A stretch of 64,000 nucleotides of DNA, taken from NCBI GenBank assembly GCA_902363255.1, contig CABIZO010000001.1, positions 558,001 to 622,000 on the forward strand, given 5' to 3'. Numbering within the stretch: position 1 is the first letter of the stretch; the number at the start of each line of letters is the position of its first letter. Below are positions 26,042-33,712 of the stretch, one piece after another. Below the pieces are notes generated by a model. The model made no database searches. It was not told the DNA's origin and was given only the letters and a program-made list of their open reading frames with translations. A program made the position numbers and the translations under genes. The DNA comes from Peptostreptococcaceae bacterium (lineage in GTDB: Bacteria > Bacillota > Clostridia > Peptostreptococcales > Peptostreptococcaceae).

Positions 26042-27499
26042 ATGAATAATAAATTTCAAAAATTTAATTTAGATAAAAATATAATAAGATCGTTAAATAA
26101 CTTAAACTATGTTGAGCCGTCAAAAGTTCAAGAAGAAGTTATTCCAAGATTATTAGATAATAAAGATGTTATAGTAAAGTCTAAGACAGGAAGTGGAAAA
26201 ACAGCATCTTTTGCCATACCAATAGTTGAAAAAGTTGATGTAGATAATAATAGCGTACAAGGGTTAATAATAGCTCCAACAAGAGAATTAGCATTACAAA
26301 TCAAAGAAGAGATACAAAACATAGGAAGAACAAAAAAAGTTAGATGTAGTGCAATATTTGGGAAACAACCATTGAAAGACCAAATAGCTGAATTAAAGCA
26401 AAGAGTACATATTGTAGTTGCTACACCAGGGAGAATAATTGATCATATCGGTAGAGGAACTATAGATTTAAGTAATATAAAATATTTTATAATTGATGAA
26501 GCTGATAAAATGATACATAAAAGTTTTGTAGAGGATATGGAATCTATACTTAGTAAGTTACCGCAACAATCATGTAAAGGTATGTTTTCAGCAACTATTG
26601 ATGAGAATATGGATTTAGTTTGTAACAAATATATGAAAAAAACTGAAAGAATAGATATAAAGGTTGATAATATTCAAGTCAAAAGGCAGATAAGTGAGTA
26701 TTGTATAAAAGTAGAAAAAGAAAGTAGATATGAGACTCTTAAAGATATAATCTATAGTGAATGCCCAAATTCTACAATTATCTTTGCAAATACAAGAGAT
26801 AAAGTAGATGAAATTTATAAAAATATGAAGAAAGATAAGTTTTTGGTTGGAGCAATTCATGGAGAAATGTCTCAGGATAAAAGACTATTTATTATTAAAG
26901 ACTTTAAAGAGCACAAATTTAATATTTTAGTAAGTAGTGATATAACTTCTAGAGGTATACATATTGATGATGTTTCTTTAGTAATAAATTATGAAGTACC
27001 AAGAGACAAAGAAAATTATGTCCATAGAATAGGAAGAACGGGAAGAGTTGATAAAATAGGTAAAGCTATTACATTAATATCTTCTAATGAAGAAAAGTAT
27101 TTAAATGAAATAGAAAATTATACAGAAAATAAAATAGAAGAAATAATTAGTATAAATGAAGATAAAATCAGAAATGGAGAAACTACATTTAAAAAGTTAC
27201 AAAATGATTTATTAAAAAACAAAAAAATAAATAAAAAAGAAGATAAAGATTCAAATGAGGAAGTAACTAGAATTTATTTAAACGTAGGTAAGAAAAAGAA
27301 AATAAGAGTTATTGATATTGTTGGAGCTTTAAGTAATATTGAAGGAATAGATAATGAAGATATAGGTGTAATAGAAGTTAAAGATATTTGTTCATATGTA
27401 GATATTTTAAATTATAAAGGTAAAGCATTTTTAAAAAATAATAAAGAAATTGTAATTAAGAAAAAGCAGGTCAAGGTTAAGAAGGATTATAAAAAATAA
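26042..27499 (+). CDS. dbpA: DEAD-box RNA helicase, DbpA/YxiN-like
   Basis: A 485-residue ATP-dependent RNA helicase. RecA domain 1 carries the Q motif (PSKVQ), SKTGSGKT (Walker A), PTRELALQ, TPGR, DEAD and SAT. Domain 2 has SSDITSRGIHIDDV and HRIGRTGR. After a charged linker (about 370-410) the last 75 residues (TRIYLNVGKKKKIRVIDIVG onward) match the DbpA-type RNA-binding domain, which in YxiN/DbpA binds 23S rRNA hairpin 92. Role: late 50S subunit assembly. SD AAGGAG precedes the ATG; monocistronic, with no clear terminator before the next unit. Confidence 0.88.
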   Translation: MNNKFQKFNLDKNIIRSLNNLNYVEPSKVQEEVIPRLLDNKDVIVKSKTGSGKTASFAIPIVEKVDVDNNSVQGLIIAPTRELALQIKEEIQNIGRTKKVRCSAIFGKQPLKDQIAELKQRVHIVVATPGRIIDHIGRGTIDLSNIKYFIIDEADKMIHKSFVEDMESILSKLPQQSCKGMFSATIDENMDLVCNKYMKKTERIDIKVDNIQVKRQISEYCIKVEKESRYETLKDIIYSECPNSTIIFANTRDKVDEIYKNMKKDKFLVGAIHGEMSQDKRLFIIKDFKEHKFNILVSSDITSRGIHIDDVSLVINYEVPRDKENYVHRIGRTGRVDKIGKAITLISSNEEKYLNEIENYTENKIEEIISINEDKIRNGETTFKKLQNDLLKNKKINKKEDKDSNEEVTRIYLNVGKKKKIRVIDIVGALSNIEGIDNEDIGVIEVKDICSYVDILNYKGKAFLKNNKEIVIKKKQVKVKKDYKK

Positions 27500-27586
27500 A
27501 AATAAACTTTACATAAAAAATAATTGATTAAATTGACATGAAAACGTAATCTTGGTATTATTAAATTAATAGTTGAATAATTTTAA

Positions 27587-27618
27587 GGATAGTGATTGTT
27601 TAAGTACAAGCTAAACCT
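27587..27618 (+). promoter_or_regulatory. RAT1: ribonucleic antiterminator site (LicT target)
   Basis: GGATAGTGA, a UUGU/ACAA-stemmed loop, then GCTAAACC: the asymmetric RNA hairpin recognised by BglG/LicT proteins. Its 3' end AAACCT is shared with the terminator at 27613-27677, so binding prevents termination. Confidence 0.85.
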
Positions 27619-27677
27619 ATTTATAGCACATGATTTTTTCATGGATTACTTTTGTGTGCATAAATAGGTTTTTTTTA
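27613..27677 (+). terminator. Conditional terminator of the beta-glucoside operon
   Basis: AAACCTATTTAT pairs with ATAAATAGGTTT (with inner GCACA / TGTGC pairs), followed by eight T. It overlaps RAT1, so it is controlled by the antiterminator encoded directly downstream. Confidence 0.87.
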
Positions 27678-27700
27678 TTAATATTTGGGAGGATAATTTG

Positions 27701-28537
27701 ATGATAATTGAGAAAATTTTGAACAATAATGTAGTTCTTACACTTAATGAAAAAAATAAAGAAATTATAGTTATGGGAAGAGGTATTGCCTTTAAGAAAA
27801 AAGTAGGAGATAAAGTTGCAAAAGAATCTATTGATAAAGTATATACTCTTTCTGACAAAGAAACATCATCAAAATTCCAACAATTAATATCAGATATCCC
27901 TATGGAATATATGAGCTTGTCAGACGATATAATAAATAATGCTAAAATAACCTTAGGTAAAAAGCTAAGTGATAGTATCTATATAGGATTAACTGATCAC
28001 ATACACACAGCAATATTACGATTTAAAGAAGGGGTTGCAGTAAAAAATGCTGTTTTATGGGATACAAGAAGATTTTATAAAGAAGAGTTCTCTCTAGGTA
28101 TGAAGGCCTTAGATTTAATTGAAGAAAGATTTGGAGTTAGACTTCCAGATGATGAAGCTGGGTTTATTGCTTTACATATTGTAAATGCAGAAAAAGACCA
28201 AGATATAAAAGTTATCTATAAAATAACCAAAGTAATGCAAGAAGTTTCAAATATAGTAAAATACTATTTTGGTATTTCCTTTGATGAAGAATCAGTATAC
28301 TATTATCGTTTTATAACTCACTTAAAGTTCTTTTCTGAAAGACTTATAGAAGGTAAAACTTATACAGGTGAAGAAGATGATGGTTTACTAGATGTAATCA
28401 AAGTTAAATATAAAAATGCATATGAATGTGTTGAAAAAATAGCTTCATTTATTAATGAAAAATACAATTATGTATTGGCAAATGAAGAAAAGTTATATTT
28501 AACAATTCATATTGAAAAAGTCGTTAGTAGAGCATAG
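27701..28537 (+). CDS. licT: Transcription antiterminator LicT/BglG family
   Basis: A 278-residue RNA-binding antiterminator. The N-terminal CAT domain (about 1-55: ILNNNVVLTLNEKNKEIIVMGRG split over residues 5-28) binds RAT RNA. PRD1 (about 65-170) and PRD2 (about 175-278) carry phosphorylatable His residues in SDSIYIGLTDHIHTAI, AGFIALHIVNAE, FITHLKFF and LYLTIHIEKV. The PTS EII (PRD1, inhibitory) and HPr (PRD2, activating) phosphorylate these in the family, so the operon opens when beta-glucosides are transported and preferred sugars are absent. Start ATG 27701 with GGGAGG 8 nt upstream. First gene of the bgl operon. Confidence 0.93.
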   Translation: MIIEKILNNNVVLTLNEKNKEIIVMGRGIAFKKKVGDKVAKESIDKVYTLSDKETSSKFQQLISDIPMEYMSLSDDIINNAKITLGKKLSDSIYIGLTDHIHTAILRFKEGVAVKNAVLWDTRRFYKEEFSLGMKALDLIEERFGVRLPDDEAGFIALHIVNAEKDQDIKVIYKITKVMQEVSNIVKYYFGISFDEESVYYYRFITHLKFFSERLIEGKTYTGEEDDGLLDVIKVKYKNAYECVEKIASFINEKYNYVLANEEKLYLTIHIEKVVSRA

Positions 28538-28548
28538 CTAACAAAATT

Positions 28549-28575
28549 GGATGGTGACATTAGGTTGGCCAAACC
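28549..28575 (+). promoter_or_regulatory. RAT2: second antiterminator-like RNA site
   Basis: GGATGGTGA - CATTAGGTTG - GCCAAACC has the same flanks as RAT1 (GGATrGTGA and GCyAAACC). It sits 11 nt after the licT stop. No terminator follows; instead a hairpin that covers the SD of the PTS gene starts at its 3' edge. Confidence 0.6.
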
Positions 28576-28610
28576 TTCATATTTTCAAACAAATTATAAG
28601 AAAAATGGAG
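28575..28610 (+). promoter_or_regulatory. Hairpin occluding the SD of the PTS gene
   Basis: CTTCAT (28575-28580) pairs with ATGGAG (28605-28610) and TTTTC (28582-28586) with GAAAA (28600-28604), leaving one bulged A. The 3' arm contains the ribosome binding site for the ATG at 28620. Confidence 0.5.
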
Positions 28611-28619
28611 GAAAGAAAA

Positions 28620-30524
28620 ATGGGAAAATATGCACAATTAGCAAAGGACATTGTTAAAAATGTCGGAGGAAAGGAAAACATAAACAGTTTAACACACTGT
28701 ATCACAAGACTTAGATTTAAATTAAAAGATGAATCTAAAGCTAATGATGAAGTGTTAAAGAAAATGGATGGCGTAGTTACAGTTATGAAAAGTGGAGGAC
28801 AATATCAAGTTGTTATTGGAAACCACGTTCCAGATGTATACGCTGATGTATGTGATGTTGCAGGATTAGGAGGCGACACACAAACTCAAGTCGATGAAGC
28901 ACCTCAAGGGATATTAAATAAGTTTATAGATATAATATCAGGTGTGTTCCAACCGATACTTGGAGTACTTTGTGCTGCAGGTATGATAAAAGGATTTAAT
29001 GCTTTATTTGCATTCTTTAACTTATACGCAGATACAAGTGGAACATATATGATGTTAAATGCAATTGGAGATAGTATATTCCAATTCATGCCAGTAATAT
29101 TAGGGTATACAGCTGCCAAAAAATTTGGTTTAAAACCATTTGTAGGGATGTTAATAGGAGCAGCATTATGTTATCCAAGTATACAAGCAACAGCATTATC
29201 TGCAGGAGAACCTTTGTATAATCTATTTGCAGGAACAATGTTTGAATCGCCTGTTTACTTCACTTTCTTAGGAATTCCAGTAATAGCAATGGACTACACT
29301 TCAACAGTAGTACCAGTTATTTTAATAGTTTATATAGCATCAAAAATAGAAAAAATAGCAAAAAAAATAATTCCAGATGTAATTAAAAACTTTTTTGTAC
29401 CAATGTTCGTATTATTAATATCTTTACCACTTGGTTTCATATTAGTTGGGCCTATAGCAACGTTTGGATCTGATATAGTAGGAAATGCATTCTTAGCATT
29501 ATATAATGCTTCACCAATAATATGTGGTATATTAGTTGGTTTATTATGGCAAGTTCTTGTAATCTTTGGATTACATTGGGGACTAATACCTATAGCTATG
29601 TCAAATATGATGACTATGGGATTTGATACAATATTAGCAGGATCATTTGGTGCATCTTTTGCACAAACAGCAGTAGTTGCAGCAATGTACTTTAAATTAA
29701 AAGATAAAAAAGTAAAAGAATTATGTATACCAGCAGTAATATCAGGAATGTGTGGAGTTACTGAACCAGCAATTTATGGTTTATCATTACCTAGAAAAAA
29801 ACCTTTTATATTCTCTTGTATAGGTGGAGCAGTTGGTGGAGCTGTTATGGGTATAATGAATGTTAGAGGATATATAATGGGTGGACTTGGTATATTTGGT
29901 ATACCTAACTATATAAATCCAGCAACAGGTGATGCAAGTGGAGCTCTTGGATCAGTTTTATGTATAGCAGTATCAATGGTAGTTGGTTTTGTATTAACAT
30001 TCTTCTTCTGGAAAGATGAAACTGTGGAAGAATCTTCTCCAATTGAACCAGAAAAAACAATAAAATCAAAAGTAGATGTTGTTTATAGCCCAATAAAAGG
30101 ACAAGTTAAACCATTGTCAGAAATAAAAGATGATGCTTTTGCAAGTGGAGTTTTAGGAAAAGGTGTTGCTATATTGCCAGAAGAAGGAAAAGTTGTAGCT
30201 CCTTTCGATGGAACAATAATGACTTTATTCCCAACAAAACATGCTATAGGTATGATTTCTGACAATGGATGTGAAGTATTAGTTCATATAGGATTAGATA
30301 CTGTTCAATTAGATGGTAAACATTTTGAAGCATCTGTAAAAGCAGGAGATAAAGTTAAAAAAGGACAAACTTTAATAACTTTTGATAAAGATGAAATAGC
30401 TAAAGAGGGATTCTCTTTAGAAACACCAGTTATAGTTACTAATCATTCTGATTATTTAGAAATAATTGAAGCAGAACAAAAAACAGTAAATACAAAAGAT
30501 GAATTAATAAAAGTAATAGCTTAA
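28620..30524 (+). CDS. bglP: PTS beta-glucoside transporter subunit IIBCA
   Basis: A 634-residue sugar phosphotransferase permease that imports and phosphorylates aryl-beta-glucosides or cellobiose-like sugars. Order: EIIB (1-90) with phospho-Cys27 in THCITRLRF; EIIC (about 100-460), about ten membrane segments, including LHWGLIPIAM and CGVTEPAIYGLSLP; EIIA (about 480-634) with phospho-His556 in VLVHIGLDTV. Start at ATG 28620 with TGGAGG upstream; the in-frame ATG at 28551 lies inside RAT2 and has no SD. It also acts as the sensor that keeps LicT inactive without sugar. Followed by two GH1 hydrolases. Confidence 0.93.
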   Translation: MGKYAQLAKDIVKNVGGKENINSLTHCITRLRFKLKDESKANDEVLKKMDGVVTVMKSGGQYQVVIGNHVPDVYADVCDVAGLGGDTQTQVDEAPQGILNKFIDIISGVFQPILGVLCAAGMIKGFNALFAFFNLYADTSGTYMMLNAIGDSIFQFMPVILGYTAAKKFGLKPFVGMLIGAALCYPSIQATALSAGEPLYNLFAGTMFESPVYFTFLGIPVIAMDYTSTVVPVILIVYIASKIEKIAKKIIPDVIKNFFVPMFVLLISLPLGFILVGPIATFGSDIVGNAFLALYNASPIICGILVGLLWQVLVIFGLHWGLIPIAMSNMMTMGFDTILAGSFGASFAQTAVVAAMYFKLKDKKVKELCIPAVISGMCGVTEPAIYGLSLPRKKPFIFSCIGGAVGGAVMGIMNVRGYIMGGLGIFGIPNYINPATGDASGALGSVLCIAVSMVVGFVLTFFFWKDETVEESSPIEPEKTIKSKVDVVYSPIKGQVKPLSEIKDDAFASGVLGKGVAILPEEGKVVAPFDGTIMTLFPTKHAIGMISDNGCEVLVHIGLDTVQLDGKHFEASVKAGDKVKKGQTLITFDKDEIAKEGFSLETPVIVTNHSDYLEIIEAEQKTVNTKDELIKVIA

Positions 30525-30555
30525 TAAGGCTGATAGATTTAACTTTTTAATATAA

Positions 30556-30591
30556 AAATCAAAAGCATTAGTTTACTAATGCTTTTGATTT
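30556..30591 (+). other. Intercistronic hairpin without T run
   Basis: AATCAAAAGCATTAG pairs with CTAATGCTTTTGATT (15 bp, loop TTTA) between bglP and the first GH1 gene. The following bases are TAGAAAA, so it is more likely an mRNA processing or stabilising element, or a weak terminator. Confidence 0.7.
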
Positions 30592-30617
30592 AGAAAATTG
30601 ACAGGGAGGCAACAAAA

Positions 30618-32045
30618 ATGGCATTTAGAAAAGATTTTTTATGGGGTGGAGCTACTGCTGCTAACCAATGTGAAGGTGGATATAAAGAAGGTGGAAGAGG
30701 ACTTTCAAATGTGGATGTTCAACCCTTTGGTAAAGATAGATTTCCTGTGGGAATGGGAAAAATGAAAATGTTTGAATGTGATGAAGAGCACTATTATCCA
30801 TCACATACGGCAATAGATATGTATCATCATTATAAAGAAGATATAGCTTTATTTGCAGAAATGGGATTTAAGTGTTACAGATTATCAATAGCTTGGACTA
30901 GAATATTCCCAACGGGGGAAGAAAAAACTCCAAACGAAGAAGGTTTAAAATTCTATGAAGATTTATTTGATGAGTGTTTAAAATATGGAATAGAACCATT
31001 AGTTACAATATGTCACTTCGATGTACCAATGCATTTAGTTGAAAAATATGGTTCATGGAGAAGCAGAGAGTTAGTAGATTTATATGTAAGATATTGTGAA
31101 GCTATATTTACAAGATTTAAGGATAAAGTAAAATATTGGTTAACGTTTAATGAAATAAATATGTTATTACATCTTCCGTTTGTGGGAGCAGGATTATATT
31201 TTGAAGAAGGAGATAATGAGGAAGAAGTTAAATATCAAGCAGCTCATCATCAATTAGTTGCTAGTGCTTTAGCTACAAAACTTGCTCATGAAATAAATCC
31301 AGAATTTAAAATAGGGTGTATGTTAGCGGCAGGTAATACTTACGCTAATACTTGTGCTCCAGAAGATGTATTTAAATCTATGGAAAAAGATAGAGAAAAT
31401 TATTTCTTTATAGATGTACAATCAAGAGGATATTATCCTGCATATGCTTTAAAAGAATTAGAGCGTAAAGGAATAGAAATAAAAATGGAAGAGGAAGATG
31501 AGAAAATACTTAGAGAAAATACAGTAGATTTTATATCATTCTCTTATTATTCATCAAGATTAACAAGTGCAGATCCTGAAGTTAATGCTGAAACAGAAGG
31601 AAATGTATTTGCCACATTAAAAAACCCATACTTAAAAGCAAGTGAGTGGGGATGGCAAATAGATCCACTTGGACTAAGAATAACAATGAATTCACTATAT
31701 GATAGATATCAAAAACCATTATTTATAGTTGAAAATGGTTTAGGAGCAGTAGATACTCCAGATAAAAATGGCGAAATAAATGATGATTATAGAATAGAAT
31801 ATTTACGTCAACATATAAAAGCTATGAAAGACGCAGTAGAATTAGATGGAGTAGATTTATTAGGATATACTTCATGGGGATGTATAGATTTAATAAGTGC
31901 TTCAACTGGAGAAATGAAAAAACGTTATGGATATATATATGTTGATAAAGATAATGATGGAAGTGGAACATTAAAGAGAAGTAAAAAGAAATCTTTCCAT
32001 TGGTATAAAAAAGTTATAGCTACAAATGGTGAAGATTTAGCATAA
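30618..32045 (+). CDS. 6-phospho-beta-glucosidase, GH1 (copy 1)
   Basis: Retaining GH1 enzyme of 475 residues that splits the phosphorylated beta-glucoside delivered by the PTS into glucose 6-phosphate and an aglycone or glucose. GH1 N-terminal signature FLWGGATAANQCEGG; acid/base Glu179 in TFNEIN; nucleophile Glu372 in IVENGLGA. The C-terminal RYGYIYVD and SKKKSFHWYK contain the phosphate-binding Ser-x-Lys-type region of phospho-glucosidases. Cytoplasmic. SD AGGGAGG; 93 nt after bglP, 16 nt before its paralogue. Confidence 0.93.
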   Translation: MAFRKDFLWGGATAANQCEGGYKEGGRGLSNVDVQPFGKDRFPVGMGKMKMFECDEEHYYPSHTAIDMYHHYKEDIALFAEMGFKCYRLSIAWTRIFPTGEEKTPNEEGLKFYEDLFDECLKYGIEPLVTICHFDVPMHLVEKYGSWRSRELVDLYVRYCEAIFTRFKDKVKYWLTFNEINMLLHLPFVGAGLYFEEGDNEEEVKYQAAHHQLVASALATKLAHEINPEFKIGCMLAAGNTYANTCAPEDVFKSMEKDRENYFFIDVQSRGYYPAYALKELERKGIEIKMEEEDEKILRENTVDFISFSYYSSRLTSADPEVNAETEGNVFATLKNPYLKASEWGWQIDPLGLRITMNSLYDRYQKPLFIVENGLGAVDTPDKNGEINDDYRIEYLRQHIKAMKDAVELDGVDLLGYTSWGCIDLISASTGEMKKRYGYIYVDKDNDGSGTLKRSKKKSFHWYKKVIATNGEDLA

Positions 32046-32061
32046 TAAGGAGGGTATTAAA

Positions 32062-33525
32062 ATGGGATTTAGAAAAGATTTTTTATGGGGAGGAGCTACT
32101 GCTGCTAACCAATTTGAAGGAGCTTGGAATATAGATGGAAAAGGACCTTCTTGTTCAGATATGTGTACAGGTGGTTCTCATACAAGAAGTAAAAGAATAA
32201 CTAGAGAAATAGAAGAAGGAACTTTTTATCCTTCTCATGAAGCTATAGATTTTTACCATAGATATAAAGAAGATATAGCTTTATTTGCAGAAATGGGATT
32301 TAAAGTATTCAGATTTTCAATAGGTTGGAGTAGAATTTTCCCAACTGGTGAAGATGCTATGCCAAACGAAGCTGGTTTACAATTTTATGATAATGTAATA
32401 AATGAGTGTTTAAAATATGGAATAGAACCATTAATAACAATTTCTCATTATGAAGTACCATTTGCTTTATGTGAAAAATACAATGGCTGGGCTTCGAGAG
32501 AAATGATAGATATATTTACACGATATTGTGAAGTAATATTTAAAAGATATAAAGGTAGAGTAAAGTATTGGTTAACATTTAATGAAATAAACTCAGCTAC
32601 TATGCCAATGGGTGGATTCTTATCACAAGGTATATTAAACGAAGGTACTGCTGATTTTAATAATCAAGTTGATATACCACAGCTTAGATTCCAAGGTTTA
32701 CACCATCAGTTTGTAGCAAGTGCAAAAGCTGTTAAGCTTGCTCATGAAATAGATTCAAATTATCAAGTGGGATGTATGATATTATATGCTACTACATATC
32801 CATATACTTGTAACCCTGATGATGTAATAGATGCACAACAAAAAAATAGAATCATGAACTACTTCTGTGGAGATGTACAAGTTCGTGGAGAATACCCAAC
32901 TTATATGAATCGTTACTTTAAAGAAAATAATATAGAAATAAAAATGGAAGATGGTGACGAAGAAATATTAAAAGATGGATGTGTAGATTTCTATACATTT
33001 AGCTACTATATGTCAGTATGCGCTACTACTGATAAAGAAGCATTAAAAGGAAATGGAAATATATTAGGAGGAGCTACTAATCCATATTTAAAAGCAAGTG
33101 ATTGGGGATGGCAGATAGATCCTAAAGGTCTTCGTTATTCATTAAATGAAATATATGATAGATATCAAAAACCAATGATGGTAGTTGAAAATGGACTAGG
33201 AGCTTATGATAAAAAAGAAGCTGATGGAAGTGTTAATGACGACTACAGAATAGAATACTTAAAAGCACATATAGAACAAATGAAAGAAGCTGTGGAAGAT
33301 GGAGTAGATTTAATAGGATATACTCCATGGGGTTGTATAGATTTAGTAAGTGCATCTACTGGTGAAATGGCTAAAAGATATGGATTTATATATGTTGATA
33401 AGTATGATGATGGAAGTGGAGATTTATCAAGAAGTAAAAAGAAATCTTTCTACTGGTATAAGAATGTTATATCTTCTAATGGTGAAGAATTAGAAAATAA
33501 AGAATTAGAATTAGTTTGTGACTAG
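32062..33525 (+). CDS. 6-phospho-beta-glucosidase, GH1 (copy 2)
   Basis: Second GH1 enzyme, 487 residues, clearly related to the gene before it (shared FRKDFLWGGATAANQ start and RYGFIYVD end) but diverged in loops. Catalytic Glu175 in TFNEIN and Glu376 in VVENGLGAYDKKE. The phospho-sugar region SKKKSFYWYK is kept. Tandem duplication followed by loop change suggests a different aglycone range (for example cellobiose 6-phosphate against aryl glucosides). Last gene of the licT operon; SD AAGGAGGG; strong terminator after it. A Gly-rich insertion LKGNGNILGGATNPYLK near 335 differs from copy 1. Confidence 0.93.
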   Translation: MGFRKDFLWGGATAANQFEGAWNIDGKGPSCSDMCTGGSHTRSKRITREIEEGTFYPSHEAIDFYHRYKEDIALFAEMGFKVFRFSIGWSRIFPTGEDAMPNEAGLQFYDNVINECLKYGIEPLITISHYEVPFALCEKYNGWASREMIDIFTRYCEVIFKRYKGRVKYWLTFNEINSATMPMGGFLSQGILNEGTADFNNQVDIPQLRFQGLHHQFVASAKAVKLAHEIDSNYQVGCMILYATTYPYTCNPDDVIDAQQKNRIMNYFCGDVQVRGEYPTYMNRYFKENNIEIKMEDGDEEILKDGCVDFYTFSYYMSVCATTDKEALKGNGNILGGATNPYLKASDWGWQIDPKGLRYSLNEIYDRYQKPMMVVENGLGAYDKKEADGSVNDDYRIEYLKAHIEQMKEAVEDGVDLIGYTPWGCIDLVSASTGEMAKRYGFIYVDKYDDGSGDLSRSKKKSFYWYKNVISSNGEELENKELELVCD

Positions 33526-33530
33526 ATGAA

Positions 33531-33577
33531 AATATAAAGGCAAGGGGATAGATGATATTTCCTTGCCTTTATATTAT
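33531..33577 (+). terminator. Intrinsic terminator of the bgl operon
   Basis: AATATAAAGGCAAGG pairs with CCTTGCCTTTATATT. Confidence 0.87.
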
Positions 33578-33712
33578 AAATTTTTATATTCATAGTAAAA
33601 ATAAGTCTATTACATAAGATAAAGATATTTGATAACATAAATACAGGTAATGCATAAGGTGGTTTAATTTATAATTAAAATAATAATATAAACATAGATA
33701 TGGAGGAGTAAA

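Noticed and set aside
28551..28619. An N-terminal extension of the PTS protein from ATG 28551
   Set aside because: The extension is encoded by RAT2 and has no SD; ATG 28620 has TGGAGG and begins with the normal EIIB sequence.
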